A stretch of DNA of 64,000 bases from positions 1,324,811-1,388,810 of the forward strand of contig CALYLW010000169.1 of NCBI GenBank assembly GCA_944989445.1, read 5' to 3'. The DNA is from Ampullaceana balthica. Taxonomy: Eukaryota; Mollusca; Gastropoda; Lymnaeidae. How positions within the stretch are numbered: position 1 is the stretch's first letter; every line of letters starts with the position of its first letter. Under the pieces are notes generated by a model. That model was not told the origin of the DNA. It ran no database searches and worked only from the letters and a program-made list of their open reading frames with translations. Positions 1 to 12,262 of the stretch are shown in pieces. The position numbers and the translations under genes were made by a program.

Positions 1-623
1 CACTTCGTTTCTAAATGCGTTCATCTGTCTGTAGTGATGAGAACCACTTGATTAATGCGACGCGTTGATGGGCCCTATTAGATATTAGATTACAGGTGTG
101 GCGGTAGTGTAGAAAAGAACTGTGGGCTTTGACCTGACCTTGTGAAAATGGGCGGGAGGGGGTTCGTGGCTTTCATTGTGTCAACTACACACATGGGGCG
201 TTTGCTTATTGATGTACAAGTTTGACATAGTTTGACATAGTTTGACATATTTTAGCCAGTCACCATTTTAACCATATCATTTATGAATAAATCGATGTAA
301 GATGAGTTGGTTGTTTGGGCACAAAGGGGGGCGTATGTAAAATATGTATGTCGGTACAACTGGGATATATATTATCATACGTGTTAGTACAAGTTTGGAA
401 AATGTTAAATATTTATGGTGGAGCATATTGCACATGCGGTAAACATTTTTGATTTGGATTCTAAACTCGGATAAGGAATCTTGATTAGGGAAAATATTAA
501 ACTTCCTGAAAAGTCACAAAACATCAGAACGTTGGAATCAATGATTAAGGAAATATCTGTGTCACAGCAGGTTTTGGCCGCATTGAAATAAAAATAAAAC
601 TCTCAGATAACTAGGCTGACTTG
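1..623. other. non-coding DNA, no gene seen
   Basis: No convincing coding frame or RNA gene on either strand. A short three-copy run of an 11-bp unit (agtttgacata type) lies at about 222-250. The rest is unremarkable AT-rich sequence. Confidence 0.6.
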
Positions 624-750
624 TCAACACGTGACATCACTAGGCAACACATGACATCACTAGGCAACACATGACATCACCAGACAACACATGACATCAC
701 TAGGCAACACATGACATCACTAGGCAACACGTGACATCACTAGGCAACAC
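624..750. repeat. 20-bp minisatellite, about 6 copies
   Basis: Head-to-tail copies of a 20-bp unit of the type caacacatgacatcactagg, nearly identical to one another. The first and last full copies read cacgtg where the middle copies read cacatg, so each end of the array carries a palindromic E-box core. Confidence 0.9.
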
Positions 751-774
751 CAATGATTCCGCAACAGTTAAGAA

Positions 775-830
775 TTACCGCGGTGCCACTTTGGTAAAAT
801 ATTGCACAAAAATGGATGCTGTGCAACTTA
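775..830. repeat. dispersed repeat segment, copy 1
   Basis: The stretch around tggtaaaatattgcacaaaa followed by atggatgctgtgca recurs almost unchanged at about 1,945-1,985. The two copies are in the same orientation about 1.15 kb apart. They look like remnants of one dispersed family or a segmental duplication. No terminal inverted repeats were found. Confidence 0.55.
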
Positions 831-1342
831 TGTTAAAGTTTCAATTTTTTTGTTGTTCTTTCGCTAACCCACTCCATTGCTTTATATATGTATTACCATC
901 CGATGAGCTATCGGCATGTGTCTAAGTTAAAGTGTCTCTAATGTTCAGCAAAAACTTAATTAATTCAATGACCAAGATTCAGTATTGGCGTTTAATTCAC
1001 AAACGTGGCCATTTCGCCCCGCTTCCCCCAAACCTACGGTGAAATTTTCAGGTTAAAAGTTTATCATCAACAACAACAAAAAAATAATTAAAAAAAAATA
1101 ATAATTATAAAATAAATATTATTCAAAATTGTGATATAACTGAATCCCCGATTTCGGTCAAGAAGTAAAAATCCTCTGAAACTTATCTCGCATCTGCCTG
1201 GGGCCCAATTTCACAAGTCCAAGTGTTTGTTTTGTTTTGTCCTCACTGTCCGTCAAGTGACGCGGTTCCGTGTCAAGGGGGGATAAGAGCATGCAATGAG
1301 AGACAATTCAAAGTGGTAGCGTCTTCATTTTTGTGCCCGCTA

Positions 1343-1575
1343 AACGGGATGGGTTTCAACGGGATGGGTTTCAACGGGATGGGTTTCAACGGGATGGGTT
1401 TCAACGGGATGGGTTTCAACGGGATGGGTTTCAACGGGATGGGTTTCAACGGGATGGGTTTCAACGGGATGGGTTTCAACGGGATGGGTTTCAACTGGAT
1501 GGGTTTTCAACGGGATGTGTTTCAACGGGATGGGTTTCAACGGGATGGGTTTCAACGGGATGGGTTTCAACGGGA
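1343..1575. repeat. 15-bp minisatellite, about 15 copies
   Basis: Perfect to near-perfect copies of aacgggatgggtttc. The unit is a multiple of three, so open frames run through the array on both strands (five-residue peptide repeats). I regard these as by-products of the repeat and not as genes. Single-base insertions near 1,505 shift the register. Confidence 0.95.
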
Positions 1576-2199
1576 CCCCTAGTCGTGATAAGATCAGGGG
1601 GACACGTCGTTCGGTGAAGTGAGAATCGTCGGATCTCTGAGCGGTAAGGGGATGATCAACTGTGCGGTGTGAGAATCACAAAAAAAAGGGGTTCTCACAA
1701 TATAACTACCGCTGTTCAACCACAAAGAAGAATGGGCGCCACCAACACTAAATCCCTAAATCAAGACAAAGCTTGCTTACCGGATTGTACAGTTTTAAAA
1801 CACAACAGATGATCTCCCCCAGCCCTCATTAAATTGTGTGGTTCAAGAGCAAATACAGGTGTTCCTCAATGTCCCCTTTAAGCTGCGCGGCCGTGCATTT
1901 ATTTGAATGACGCGCGCAGCAGTCTAGAATAACCGCACATCAAATTTGGTAAAATATTGCACAAAAAATGGATGCTGTGCAGCTTTGCACACGCTGTTTT
2001 TTTATTTTTAATTTTTTACTTTGCACGCGGACCAACGAACCTTGAGGGAACATTTGTGTTCATCAAATATGAAGAGGTCAAAGATTGACGTGGCATGCAT
2101 AATTCCTGCATTAAGAAAAATCATATATAATTTAAAATCTAGCTATCATTAATAACGTTTCCCTCATAGAGGCTGTGTTGTAACGAATGTAAGAAATTG

Positions 2200-2353
2200 T
2201 TTGTAGCTTGCTGGCACTGCACTCAAGTAATGTGTCTAGTTTGTAGCTTGCTGGCACAGCACTCAAGTAATGTGTCTAGTTTGTAGCTTGCTGTCACTGC
2301 ACTCAAGTAATGTGTCTAGATTGTAGCTTGCTGGCACTGCACCCAAGTAATGT
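2200..2353. repeat. 40-bp minisatellite, 4 copies
   Basis: Four tandem copies of a 40-bp unit beginning tttgtagcttgctggcact and ending atgtgtctag, with one or two substitutions each. The last copy ends exactly at the target duplication of the hAT element that follows. Confidence 0.9.
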
Positions 2354-2360
2354 GTCTAGT

Positions 2361-2553
2361 TAGTGGTGGCCACCCTTTCTGGGGCCGCGTGGCCCAAAAC
2401 TCAACCAAAATCCCATCATTTATAGCAAAGTGCCCACACTCCAATGAAACCCGAAAATGGAGGTTTGGCGTAGCTGGTTTGATCAAGGAAGTAATATTTA
2501 AGCCGCGTGCCGCTGGATGATGAGGCACGCGTGCCACAGGTTCGCCATCACTG
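2361..2553. mobile_element. hAT-type MITE
   Basis: The element starts tagtggtggccacc and ends ggttcgccatcactg, which is a degenerate inverted terminal repeat of the cagtggtggcc type seen in hAT transposons. It is flanked by gtctagt at 2,354-2,360 and 2,554-2,560, seven matching bases of what is normally an 8-bp hAT target duplication. At 193 bp it has no coding capacity and is non-autonomous. The left copy of the target site is the end of the 40-bp minisatellite. Confidence 0.7.
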
Positions 2554-2574
2554 GTCTAGTGTCAGTCAGATGAC

Positions 2575-2690
2575 TCAGACGTGTATCGTATTCAGACGTG
2601 TATCGTAATCGTGGTTAATGATAGAGCTGGAGTCAGACGACTCAGACATGTATCGTAATCGTGGTTAATGATAGAGCTGGCTTTTACTAA
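2575..2690. repeat. 58-bp direct repeat, 2 copies
   Basis: Two near-identical tandem copies of a unit containing gtgtatcgtaatcgtggtta and atgatagagctgg, preceded by a short extra cagacgtgtatcgta. The stretch lies just beyond the hAT element. Confidence 0.75.
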
Positions 2691-2699
2691 ACTTGTGAC

Positions 2700-4800
2700 T
2701 ACCATTGGTTTGACCAGCAGCCACGCTTATTACTTCAATGATAGTGGACGGCGCGGACATCCTAAGGCCACTACGCTACGAACGTCCCATGGCAACTAAG
2801 CTACGAACGTTTCGTGCATGCATTGCATTAGCTACGACATCAATATTCATGGAACGAATTACAAATTCATGAAGGTTAAAAAACAAAACCCTCTTTTAGG
2901 AAAAAAATTTAAAAACATATTTTAAAAATTATGTTTAAAAATCATGAAAGTTACAAGGTGATGTTACAAATTCATTTCATAAATTCAGCAATCAGAAAAT
3001 TCGTGTCATAAATAAACTTTAATAAACGTTTTTAAATCTGAAAGAAAAACGAATGTGTTTATATCTATATATAGAGTACATATTTAACCTAGTTAGGATT
3101 CGTCATCACGCTGATGAATTTATTGTCATTATTTATCTCTTTAATCTTTCTCTGCGTTGTTTTGTTTCGTATCATAAACATCCGGTTTTTTTCGTCTGTG
3201 TATGTGTGTATGTCTGATTGTGTATGTATTTCCCCCGCCCCACTCAGGGTGCCACTTAATAACCCCCCACCTACCCGCGGAGATGAGTAGCCTCGCAGGT
3301 GATAGCTGCACCGACCGTTGCCCTTATCTAACAATGGAACAAAAACAAAGACCCGGGGTATTTAAACCATCGGGGTGTCCTCGGGTTTTTTCAGAGGATC
3401 CTTTCAGTTTGTTGACACGTTTTCTGGTCGTCTGACCGCCTCGTTGAATTGCTGTCTAGTTTATATATTGTCGTGGACGTACTGGTGTTTTTGTCTGGGG
3501 GACGGTGCTCGGGGGAAACAGGTGAGAATTCATTGTGACATTCCTGTTTAAGATTTTAGATCTTTTTCTACGGCAACGGTGACCATTACAGTATGTGTAA
3601 GAATTCGGTCAACATTTGCATGGTCGTGGGGGTGGTGGTGGGCGGAGTAACAGGATAAATTAGTAGAGAAGTGTGTGGGGGGGGGGTGAGTACAGGAAAA
3701 AAAAATCAACCCTTAAATTTTATTTAATCACCGATTGAGAAAATTTATTTTTTAAAACTTTTTTTTTAGTTGCGCTTACAGAAGATAATATTACTATTAA
3801 AAACTGACGAATTTAAAATTATTTGTTAAATCAAATTTAATTTTAGTTTTGAGTTTTTAGAAAAAGTAAAGTTGATTTGTTTATTTAAAAAAAATATTGT
3901 TGAAATTTGTAATGTTACAAAATGTGAACTTTGCCCTTTCTTTAAATTAGTTGGAGTAACGAATTAAACAAGTTTACAGATAAACTTACACTCGCAAATC
4001 AATAATTCATTAAAAGAAAAGAGCTTTTTTAGAATGTGAAATATCCATCTTATGAAATTGAAGAACTGTTTAGTTATTTTAAAACTGGCCGTTTATTTAC
4101 GACTCAATGAAAGAACTTTTGCTGCTGTTGAAACCAGTGGAAAGTTACAAATGTAACAAACAGGACAAAATTTTTACTTCTATACTTGTTTTAATACTTT
4201 TTTTCTTCTTCGTGATTATTTTACACCAATAATGATACAAAATGCAAGAAATTGCATTGATATTGATATTAAATTTCATACAAATTATCGTTCTTCCTGT
4301 CCGGAATTCGGACGTTGACGTAGTATGGGTTGCCTGCTGGCCTGCTGTAACCAGGAAAACCAACACTCTATCAATACTATCAACATTTAAAACTCTAATA
4401 AAAATGCAAGACTACACACAATGGATAAGTGAATTCGCATTAATCATATGTAATTTTAATTACACGATTTGATCCAGACAAACTGCAAAATTTTGACGTT
4501 AAAAAATTACAAAATTAAAAACCCACACAATAAAAGGATTTACTAAATACCAGTATCCTGGTTTTATTCCTGAATGCACAACGCTACAATGTCAGTACGA
4601 TGTATACTAGGGGTTTTAAACTTACATCGTTAAACTTTGAACAAGGTTTGGGGGGGGTATTATGGGCTATACGGATATGACGAAATATTCTGGTTTTAAT
4701 TGCACATACGTCTCAATAGTAAATTTAAAATATTAAAAAACCCCGTCAAACTGGAAAAGGTGGGGGGTGACGTAAGGCAAGGAGAGTCTATGTGGAGTAT
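2700..4800. other. non-coding DNA, no gene seen
   Basis: AT-rich sequence with only short open frames that show no family signature. A somewhat GC-richer patch lies at about 3,230-3,560. I see no splice-consistent coding exons, RNA gene or mobile element ends here. Confidence 0.5.
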
Positions 4801-4804
4801 TGCG

Positions 4805-5336
4805 GAGGGATAGAACAATTGTATGAGATGGATAGAACAATTATTTGAGATGGATAGAACAATTGTATGAGATGGACAGAGCAATTATTTGAGATGGATA
4901 GAACAATTGTATGAGATGGATAGAACAATTATTTGAGATGGATAGAACAATTGTATGAGATGGACAGAGCAATTATTTGAGATGGATAGAACAATTGTAT
5001 GAGATGGATAGAACAATTATTTGAGATGGATAGAACAATTGTATGAGATGGACAGAGCAATTATTTGAGATTGATAGAACAATTGTATGAGATGGATAGA
5101 ACAATTATTTGAGATGGATAGAGCAATTATTTGAGATGGATAGAACAATTATTTGAGATGGATAGAGCAATTATTTGAGATGGATAGAACGATTGTATGA
5201 GATGGATAGAGCAATTATTTGAGATGGATAGAACAATTATTTGAGATGGATAGAACAATTATTTGCGAGGGATAGAGCAATTATTTGAGATGGATAGAAC
5301 AATTATTTGAGATGGATCGAACAATTATTTGAGATG
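4805..5336. repeat. 22-bp minisatellite, about 24 copies
   Basis: Tandem 22-bp units of two subtypes, one with gaacaattgtatgagatggat and one with gaacaattatttgagatggat. The subtypes alternate in part of the array (gtatgag, then atttgag), which points to a higher-order 44-bp unit in the first two thirds. A change of aga to gag (gagcaatt) is the commonest variant. Confidence 0.95.
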
Positions 5337-5471
5337 GGACAAAGACATGTTTAAATATATTTTAAAAAGCCTAAGATAAATGAAGAGCGTGGCTGAACGA
5401 ATAGACTTGGCAGTATGGACGGATCAGCGCCGCATTATTTGAAGGAGTGAACATCGGAGCATGCATCTCTA

Positions 5472-5608
5472 AAGGGCTGCGTTCCTCTACACTCTACACC
5501 CGGAGTAGATAGACACAGGAGGACGTCCTTTAGCGTGCGCTCCTTTGAATACGCAGCAACAAAATTGTGGAACAGTGTTCCGAAATTTTATAAATTGTGT
5601 GACAAGAT
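5472..5608 (+). pseudogene. fragment of a non-LTR retrotransposon reverse transcriptase C-terminus
   Basis: The frame from 5,472 reads VPLHSTPGVDRHRRTSFSVR and continues SFEYAATKLWNSVP. It resembles the conserved tail that follows the reverse transcriptase domain in many LINEs (R-SF-xAAPxLWNSLP). Only about 45 codons remain before stops. It is sandwiched between two large minisatellites, so the rest of the element may have been lost by array expansion. The LINE clade cannot be decided from this piece. Confidence 0.6.
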
Positions 5609-5623
5609 AATTTAAAGAAAAAT

Positions 5624-6783
5624 TTGATAGTGTTAGCACAACGAGCAGCTAGTCTAGCATGGATAGTGTTAGCACAACGAGCAGCTAGTCAAGCATGGAT
5701 TGTGTTAGCACAACGAGCAGCTAGTCTAGCATGGATAGTGTTAGCACAACGAGCAGCTAGTCAACCATGGATAGTGTTAGCACAACGAGCAATTAGTCTA
5801 GCATGGATAGTGTTAGCACAACGAGCAGCTAGTCAAGCATGGATAGTGTTAGCACAACGAGAAGCTAGTCTAGCATGGATAGTGTTAGCACAACGAGCAG
5901 CTAGTCTAGCATGGATGGTGTTAGCACAACGAGCAGCTAGTCTCGCATGGATAGTGTTAGCACAACGAGCAGCTAGTCTAGCATGGATAGTGTTAGCACA
6001 ACGAGCATGTAGGTCTAGCATGGATAGTGTTAGCACAACGAGCATGTTTGTGTAGCATGGATAGTGTTAGCACAACGAGCATGTGAGTCTAGCATGGATA
6101 GTGTTAGCAAACGAGCATGTTTGTGTAGCATGGATAATGTTAGCACAACGAGCAGCTAGTCTAGTATGGATGGTGTTAGTACAACGAGCAGCTAGTCTAG
6201 CATGGATGGTGTTAGCACAACGAGCAGCTAGTCTAGCATGGTTAGTGTTAGCACAACGAGCAGCTAGTCTAGCATGGATGGTGTTAGTACAACGAGCAGC
6301 TAGTCTAGCATGGATGGTGTTAGTACAACGAGCAGCTAGTCTAGCATGGATGGTGTTAGCACAACGAGCAGCTAGTCTAGCATGGTAGTGTTAGCACAAC
6401 GAGCAGCTAGTCTAGCATGGATGGTGTTAGTACAACGAGCAGCTAGTCTAGCATGGATAGTGTTAGCACAACGAGCAGCTAGTCTAGTATGGATGTGTTA
6501 GCACAATGAGCATGTGAGTCTAGCATGGATGGTGTTAGCACAACGAGCAGCTAGTCTAGCATGGATAGTGTTAGCACAACGAGCAGCTAGTCTAGCATGG
6601 ATGGTGTTAGCACAACGAGCAGCTAGTCTAGCATGGATAGTGTTAGCACAACGACCAGCTAGTCTAGCATGGATAGTGTTAGCACAACGAGCAGCTAGTC
6701 TAGTATGGATAGTGTTTGCACAACGAGCATGTGAGTCTAGCATGGATAGTGTTAGAACAACGAGCATGTTAGTCTGGCATGGA
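5624..6783. repeat. 36-bp minisatellite, about 32 copies
   Basis: Copies of a 36-bp unit (gatagtgttagcacaacgag followed by cagctagtctagcatg) run for almost 1.2 kb. Because 36 is a multiple of three, long frames are open on both strands, giving 12-residue repeats such as IVLAQRAASLAW. Several 1-2 bp indels (near 6,010, 6,110, 6,385, 6,495) break these frames, and there is no coding context, so I do not call a protein. A variant with gagcatgt in place of gagcagcta is concentrated at 6,000-6,130 and again at 6,500-6,780. Confidence 0.95.
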
Positions 6784-6789
6784 TATAGA

Positions 6790-7590
6790 AGAGAGCCATC
6801 ATCGTTGTCATTACCACTTCAATTCAATTCATTAATTGCATACAGTTCTTGTTATTTGCACACAACACAATATTCTACACACAAGAATGAACTATTCGCA
6901 CACAGCGCGTCAGTTAACAGGCCGTTAGGTGATAGGACAGGGTTGGAGTGTGTCATGTCACATTATTCATTAGTCCTATTGACAGCAGGAGTCAAATGTT
7001 GGTAACACATTGTCTGCGTGTAGATGGAAGGGGAGGCGATGGTGGTGGCGATATTGAAATGGGGGGTGGGGGTGCTGGGGATGGTCCGAAACATGCCGCC
7101 CGATGATCTGAGAGATTCGTGATGGTTGGTGATACCAAGATTTTTGGATTCCCGTGGCCCGTATAACAATGGCAATGGAATGTGTTCTGCCAAAGTTATG
7201 GAATGCATATACTGAACAAATTCTGTTCGTGTTTGATGTTGTTATTAGGTCATATCGTATTTCCGTTGTTGGTATTATCTATTTTATCTTATCTTATCGT
7301 ATCTTATCTTATCAATTACAGACACTCCTTCTATAGTAAACCTTGTAACTTATAATTTATTTTGTTACTGTATTAGTATTGCGTATAAGTAATATTAAAA
7401 AATAAATTTTAACTACATTAATCATAATTACTTATTTTAATATTAATTTATAATATTTAATTTTCATTGTCGTAAGTGCGAGAAGTCCATAGCCATCTGG
7501 TAGTAGTAGCCTAAGTATCGCGGGGTTGCCAACAGTTAATACTTTAAAAAATTTTTTTTTGGTGGTCGGATAAAAAACAAGTACCGATAT
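6790..7590. other. non-coding DNA with a short atctt simple repeat
   Basis: No gene recognised. A short (tatct)n run lies at about 7,270-7,312, and the stretch after 7,340 is strongly AT-rich. Confidence 0.5.
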
Positions 7591-7593
7591 TAG

Positions 7594-8030
7594 TGCCATG
7601 TATTATGTCTGCTCTTGATATTAGTGCCATGTATTATGTCTGCTGTTGATATTAGTGCCATGTATTATGTCTGCTGTTGATATTAGCGCCATGTATTATG
7701 TCCGCTGTTGATATTAGTGCCATGTATTATGTCTGCTGTTATTAGTGCCATGTATTATGCCTGCTGTTGATATTAGTGCCATGTATTATGTCTGCTGTGG
7801 ATATTGGTGCCATGTATTATGTCTGCTGTTGATATTGGTGCCATGTATTATGTCTGCTGTTGATATTAGTGCCATGTATTATGTCTGCTGTCTATAGGTT
7901 TGCCATGTATTTTGTCTGCTGTCTATAGGTTTGCCACGCATTATGTCTGCTGTCTATAGGTTTGCCATGTATTATGTCTGCTGTTTATAGGTTTGCCATG
8001 TATTATGTCTGCTGTTTATAGGTTTGCCAT
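7594..8030. repeat. 31-bp minisatellite with two subtypes
   Basis: About 14 copies. The first ten carry gatattagtgccatgtattatgtctgctgtt-type units. From about 7,880 the unit changes to a form with tataggtttgccatg in place of tattagtgccatg. The clean switch from one subtype block to another indicates local homogenisation rather than random mutation. Confidence 0.93.
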
Positions 8031-8034
8031 GTCG

Positions 8035-9825
8035 AAACTTCTCTTCAATTCTTCCATTTGTCTCTATCACCTGAAACGCACGACTGAGCCAATTTATTTA
8101 CTCAAAGTGTCGGCAATTTGTTTCCCGGTCGGATATGCTTGATCGGATTTGAATTATTAAATCCATCTTTACTCTTAGATATTGGCTATTGAGGACACAT
8201 TAAGACATACATGGCTCAGATTTAAGAAACTGCATTTTGACTTAATTATGTAAATTAGAAAATCGTTACCCAGAAATGGTCCCGACCCCCCCCCCGCTAC
8301 CATGCTGACGTCCACTACCAGATCACTCCTACATAATGTTAAGAGAATACGTTTAAAGGAAATTGTGAGGTCTTATTTAGCTGTCTCGAGTACCGGATCG
8401 ATATCGTCTACCCACCAATATACCCCACCACGCAGTTTGTTTCCACTTACTGAATGAAAGACACGCCAATGTTTCAATTGGTGAAGTTCTGTTTTGTTAT
8501 TGAAAACACTGCGTCGTCACAAAGATCGCAATACTATCAACCACATAGGACCATAGTGTTATACTCCCTTTAATAAATATACAAACAACAGCATGGTACA
8601 TTTGCATTAAATGCCGGATCTCATATTCTTGTAATACGACATAGTTCTATATTGACTTCGAGGGGTGTGGCATTGAAGCCCGCCCCATTAGTCTACCCTG
8701 TGAAGGTAAGTTTGATATATCCAGGGCCAAGGCATTGGTGCAGAAAGTCCCCGAGGTGTTGGGCACAGCACGGCGAAATTCCGGGCCAAAGTAGCAGCTG
8801 TTAAGATTAAAACAGTAACCGAATAAACATGTACGGACACACCTCCTTTAGACACACAATACTTGAACGGACTCACTCGTCCTAAAAAAAAAGCAATTAC
8901 ACAACAGTCACTGTATAAATGTAGGGACAGAACTCTCGGTAGTAACCGAATGATATGTGGGAATACTTCCCAGAGGCACTACATTAATGCAGTGACGAAA
9001 CTTTTCAAAACCAACTGGTTAAATATAATGCACACATTTTTTTTGTCAATAGCAATCACATCATTTTAAGACCCACCCCTACATACCCTGTTACTGATAC
9101 TGTTGTCTGTTGTTCTACTCTTTGTTGTTCTTTCTTGTTATAAAATTTTAAGAAGTTCCATCTACGATCTAATTCATCACATTTCTGTGTCTAAATTGTC
9201 TCGCTTCTCACATGTTTGTATCAAATTATATAATAATATAAATAAATATTCATAATATATATTTTTCTCTAATAATAAAATAATAGTAATAGAGCCATTT
9301 CTCCTAATTCTATACCTGTGCACTGAAACCTACGTCTACGTTTATAAAATTAGTTCCGACATTTAGATACAGGTAATCACACAATCCATTCCCCCCCCCC
9401 TCCACACGCTTTTCTGCCTTTAAAAAAAATCAGACACATACGTTTAGTGCAAGTAACGATGGACCAAATGAAAAAGGAAAGGTCACCAGGAACCTCTGTT
9501 TACATTGGATACGAACTAATTCCTCAGCAAATCACATGCTCTCTGACGCACTACACACCGCGACGTCGACAGTGTCAACACATTTTATAGCACAATGATA
9601 GGGCGCTTAGGGTTTGGGGGTAGGGTTTGATTTATATTTATTACAAATGACGACAATACCATCCACGATACTAAATAGTTGTACTTATAAATGATCGACC
9701 GATGCCGACTATTAATGTCAAGATAAGTTTTAAATGCATATTTATTTTCATAACTCTGAAATAATTTGAAAAATAAATCAAACCAAAGTTTCACAGAATA
9801 TGAATAAAACTAGGTTGCGCTGGGG
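8035..9825. other. non-coding DNA, no gene seen
   Basis: Short open frames only, none with a recognisable domain or supporting splice sites. A run of C occurs at 8,287-8,295 and another at 9,392-9,401. Confidence 0.5.
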
Positions 9826-9826
9826 T

Positions 9827-10740
9827 GCCTAAGGCGCCCTCTTTTTTCAAAAGCCCAACTAACTTATCCTTGTTTGATAAATACTTAATATTAAAGTTAT
9901 TGAAATGTACACAAAGTATTTTATAATAGGGGTTGTAGGGCGCCTACGACGCCTACTGCAGCTGTAGGGCGCCTACTTTTTTTTTGGCCAAAAGCCCAAG
10001 TAACTTATCCTTGTTTGATAAATACGAAATATTAAACTTGCTGAAATGTACACAAAGTATTTCATAATTATAAATCCTCAAATCCTATTTTTACATCGTT
10101 CCCTTTTCAAAAAATAGAATATAAGCTAAAACAATGACGTCATATAATATTTTTTTTACAGCGCGTCTTTAATTTATAATTATTTCGCACACCTTTTTGC
10201 GCGCCTTCCGATGCACGCCTTGTATTGAAATATAAGCTCAAACAATGACGTCATAGCGTTACGGATCCATCTAGCCAGCCAGTGACTTGGGCTATTATAT
10301 TATAGACTAGCGTATCACCCGTCAAAAATGACGGAAGTTTTCAGCTGAAATCTATTTATTTTATTAAAAAATGCACTTTTTAGGGCGCCTACGGCGCCGA
10401 CCTTTTCAAAAGCCCAACTAACTTGTCCTTATTTGATAAATAAGAAATATTAAACTTTCTGAAATGTACACAAGGTATTTTATAATAGGGGTTGTAGGGC
10501 GCCTACGGTGCCCACGTGGGCGCCCCCTTTGTTTTTTTATTTTATAATTAACCATCATCAAATTCTCTTTTTGCATTGATCCCTTTTCCAAAATTAAAAT
10601 ACATGTATGAGCGAAAACAATGACGTCATAACATATTTTTTTACAGCGCATCTTTAATTTGCACACCTTTTGATGCATTGGTGCAGTAATTTGGTTTTCC
10701 CTGCTTTCTAAAATTAGTAGCGTCACGGACAGACATGGCA
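9827..10740. repeat. compound dispersed repeat with three copies each of two modules
   Basis: Module A (aaaagcccaactaacttatc then cttgtttgataaata, with gtacacaaagtattttataa and gtagggcgcctac) occurs at about 9,850-9,955, 9,985-10,065 and 10,410-10,510. Module B (caatgacgtcata followed by a T-run and cagcgcgtctttaattt) occurs at about 10,130, 10,243 and 10,618. The order suggests nested or partly duplicated copies of one short mobile repeat. No clear terminal inverted repeats or target duplication were found, so its class is open. Confidence 0.65.
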
Positions 10741-11302
10741 AATTATATATTAATATTATAGATGTTAATGTTATGTGATATGTTTTCTCGGTATAGCTTT
10801 ATAATTTATTATTTGTAAAAGAAAAAAAAAGCAACGCAACAAAAACAATAAAATAATCTATCATCCCGACCTACAAAAGATCACTTTTCCTATCAGTTGA
10901 CCAACCTTCACCTGCAACGAATTATGCGAAACCCCTATATGTGACTGTGTTACCACGTAATTCTAAATGTAACATTAGATCTTAACTCATAGATGTTAAG
11001 AAAATTGGACCACAAAATTAATTGAATATGAAACCTAAAGTCATCGAATAAAAGGACATGGCGTTTGAGAAATTGGTACGTATATCTTTTTCTCTGGGAA
11101 AAAAAAACAAACCCTCATACGTTGTTGATGTATATTTTGTACTAGAAAATTGTTGGTGAAATGCGTTCTTGCAATCTCCTCTCTATCTCCGTTTATGCAA
11201 AGTAATTTTGAAAAGAAAGACTTGAACCTGTAGCCCCAAGGCTGTGGCGTTGTGTCGTTTAACTACATTGGGTTCATGCCCCCACTTCTTCCGGTCGTGA
11301 TT

Positions 11303-11942
11303 AGCGTTCAGTTCGTCAAGGGTTAAGTCTGTGGGTGCTGGCAGCGTTCAGTTCGTCAAGTGTTAAATCTGTGGGTGCTGGCAGCGTTCAGTTCGTCAAG
11401 TGTTAAGTCTGTGGGTGCTGGCAGCGTTCAGTTCGTCAAGTGTTAAATCTGTGGGTGCTGGCAGCGTTCAGTTCGTCAAGTGTTAAATCTGTGGGTGCTG
11501 GCAGCGTTCAGTTCGTCAAGTGTTAAATCTGTGGGTGCTGGCAGCGTTCAGTTCGTCAAGTGTTAAATCTGTGGGTGCTGGCAGCGTTCAGTTCGTCAAG
11601 GGTTAAATCTGTGGGTGCTGGCAGCGTTCAGTTCGTCAAGGGTTAAATCTGTGGGTGCTGGCAGCGTTCAGTTCGTCAAGGGTTAAATCTGTGGGTGCTG
11701 GCAGCGTTCAGTTCGTCAAGTGTTAAATCTGTGGGTGCTGGCAGCGTTCAGTTCGTCAAGTGTTAAATCTGTGGGTGCTGGCAGCGTTCAGTTCGTCAAG
11801 GGTTAAATCTGTGGGTGCTGGCAGCGTTCAGTTCGTCAAGGGTTAAATCTGTGGGTGCTGGCAGCGTTCAGTTCGTCAAGTGTTAAATCTTTGGGTGCTG
11901 GCAGCGTTCAGTTCGTCAAGTGTTAAATCTGTGGGTGCTGGC
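11303..11942. repeat. 40-bp minisatellite, 16 copies
   Basis: Sixteen very similar copies of the unit gcagcgttcagttcgtcaag + tgttaaatctgtgggtgctg. Variation is almost limited to two sites, t/g in caagtgtt or caagggtt and a/g in taaatct or taagtct. The high identity implies recent expansion or continuing homogenisation. Confidence 0.97.
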
Positions 11943-12262
11943 ATCCCCGGCAAGGGTTTGAGACTCATCTATCGGGCTTGACCAAACTATTGAATTGTGA
12001 TAGCTGGTTAAAGATGGGTAAGGCTGACGTCGTGTGTTGTGACGGCCCCGTGACGAGGAAGTGACGTAGAGGCTTGGGGTTCCTCACACGCGTGTTGTGG
12101 GAGATTTTAAAAAGATGCGGAGTTAAGTTTGCCTGTTACACTGCCCAAAGTTTACTGCTCAAAGTGCCCGCCTAATCTGTGCGACCAAATCGGACGATCT
12201 CCACATGAAGATGGGAGTACAGGACCATGAACGATGGGTCCACGACTTTGCATTTCATTTCA

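Noticed and set aside
1223..1617. Open frames through the 15-bp array on both strands
   Set aside because: Same reason: simple repeat translation on every frame, no domain.
4805..6783. CRISPR array
   Set aside because: Units are contiguous tandem copies without unique spacers, and the genome is eukaryotic.
5624..7005. Long repeat-encoded open frames (143, 101 and 163 codons) in the 36-bp array
   Set aside because: Frames exist only because the unit is divisible by three; they are broken by indels between copies and no promoter or splice context supports them.
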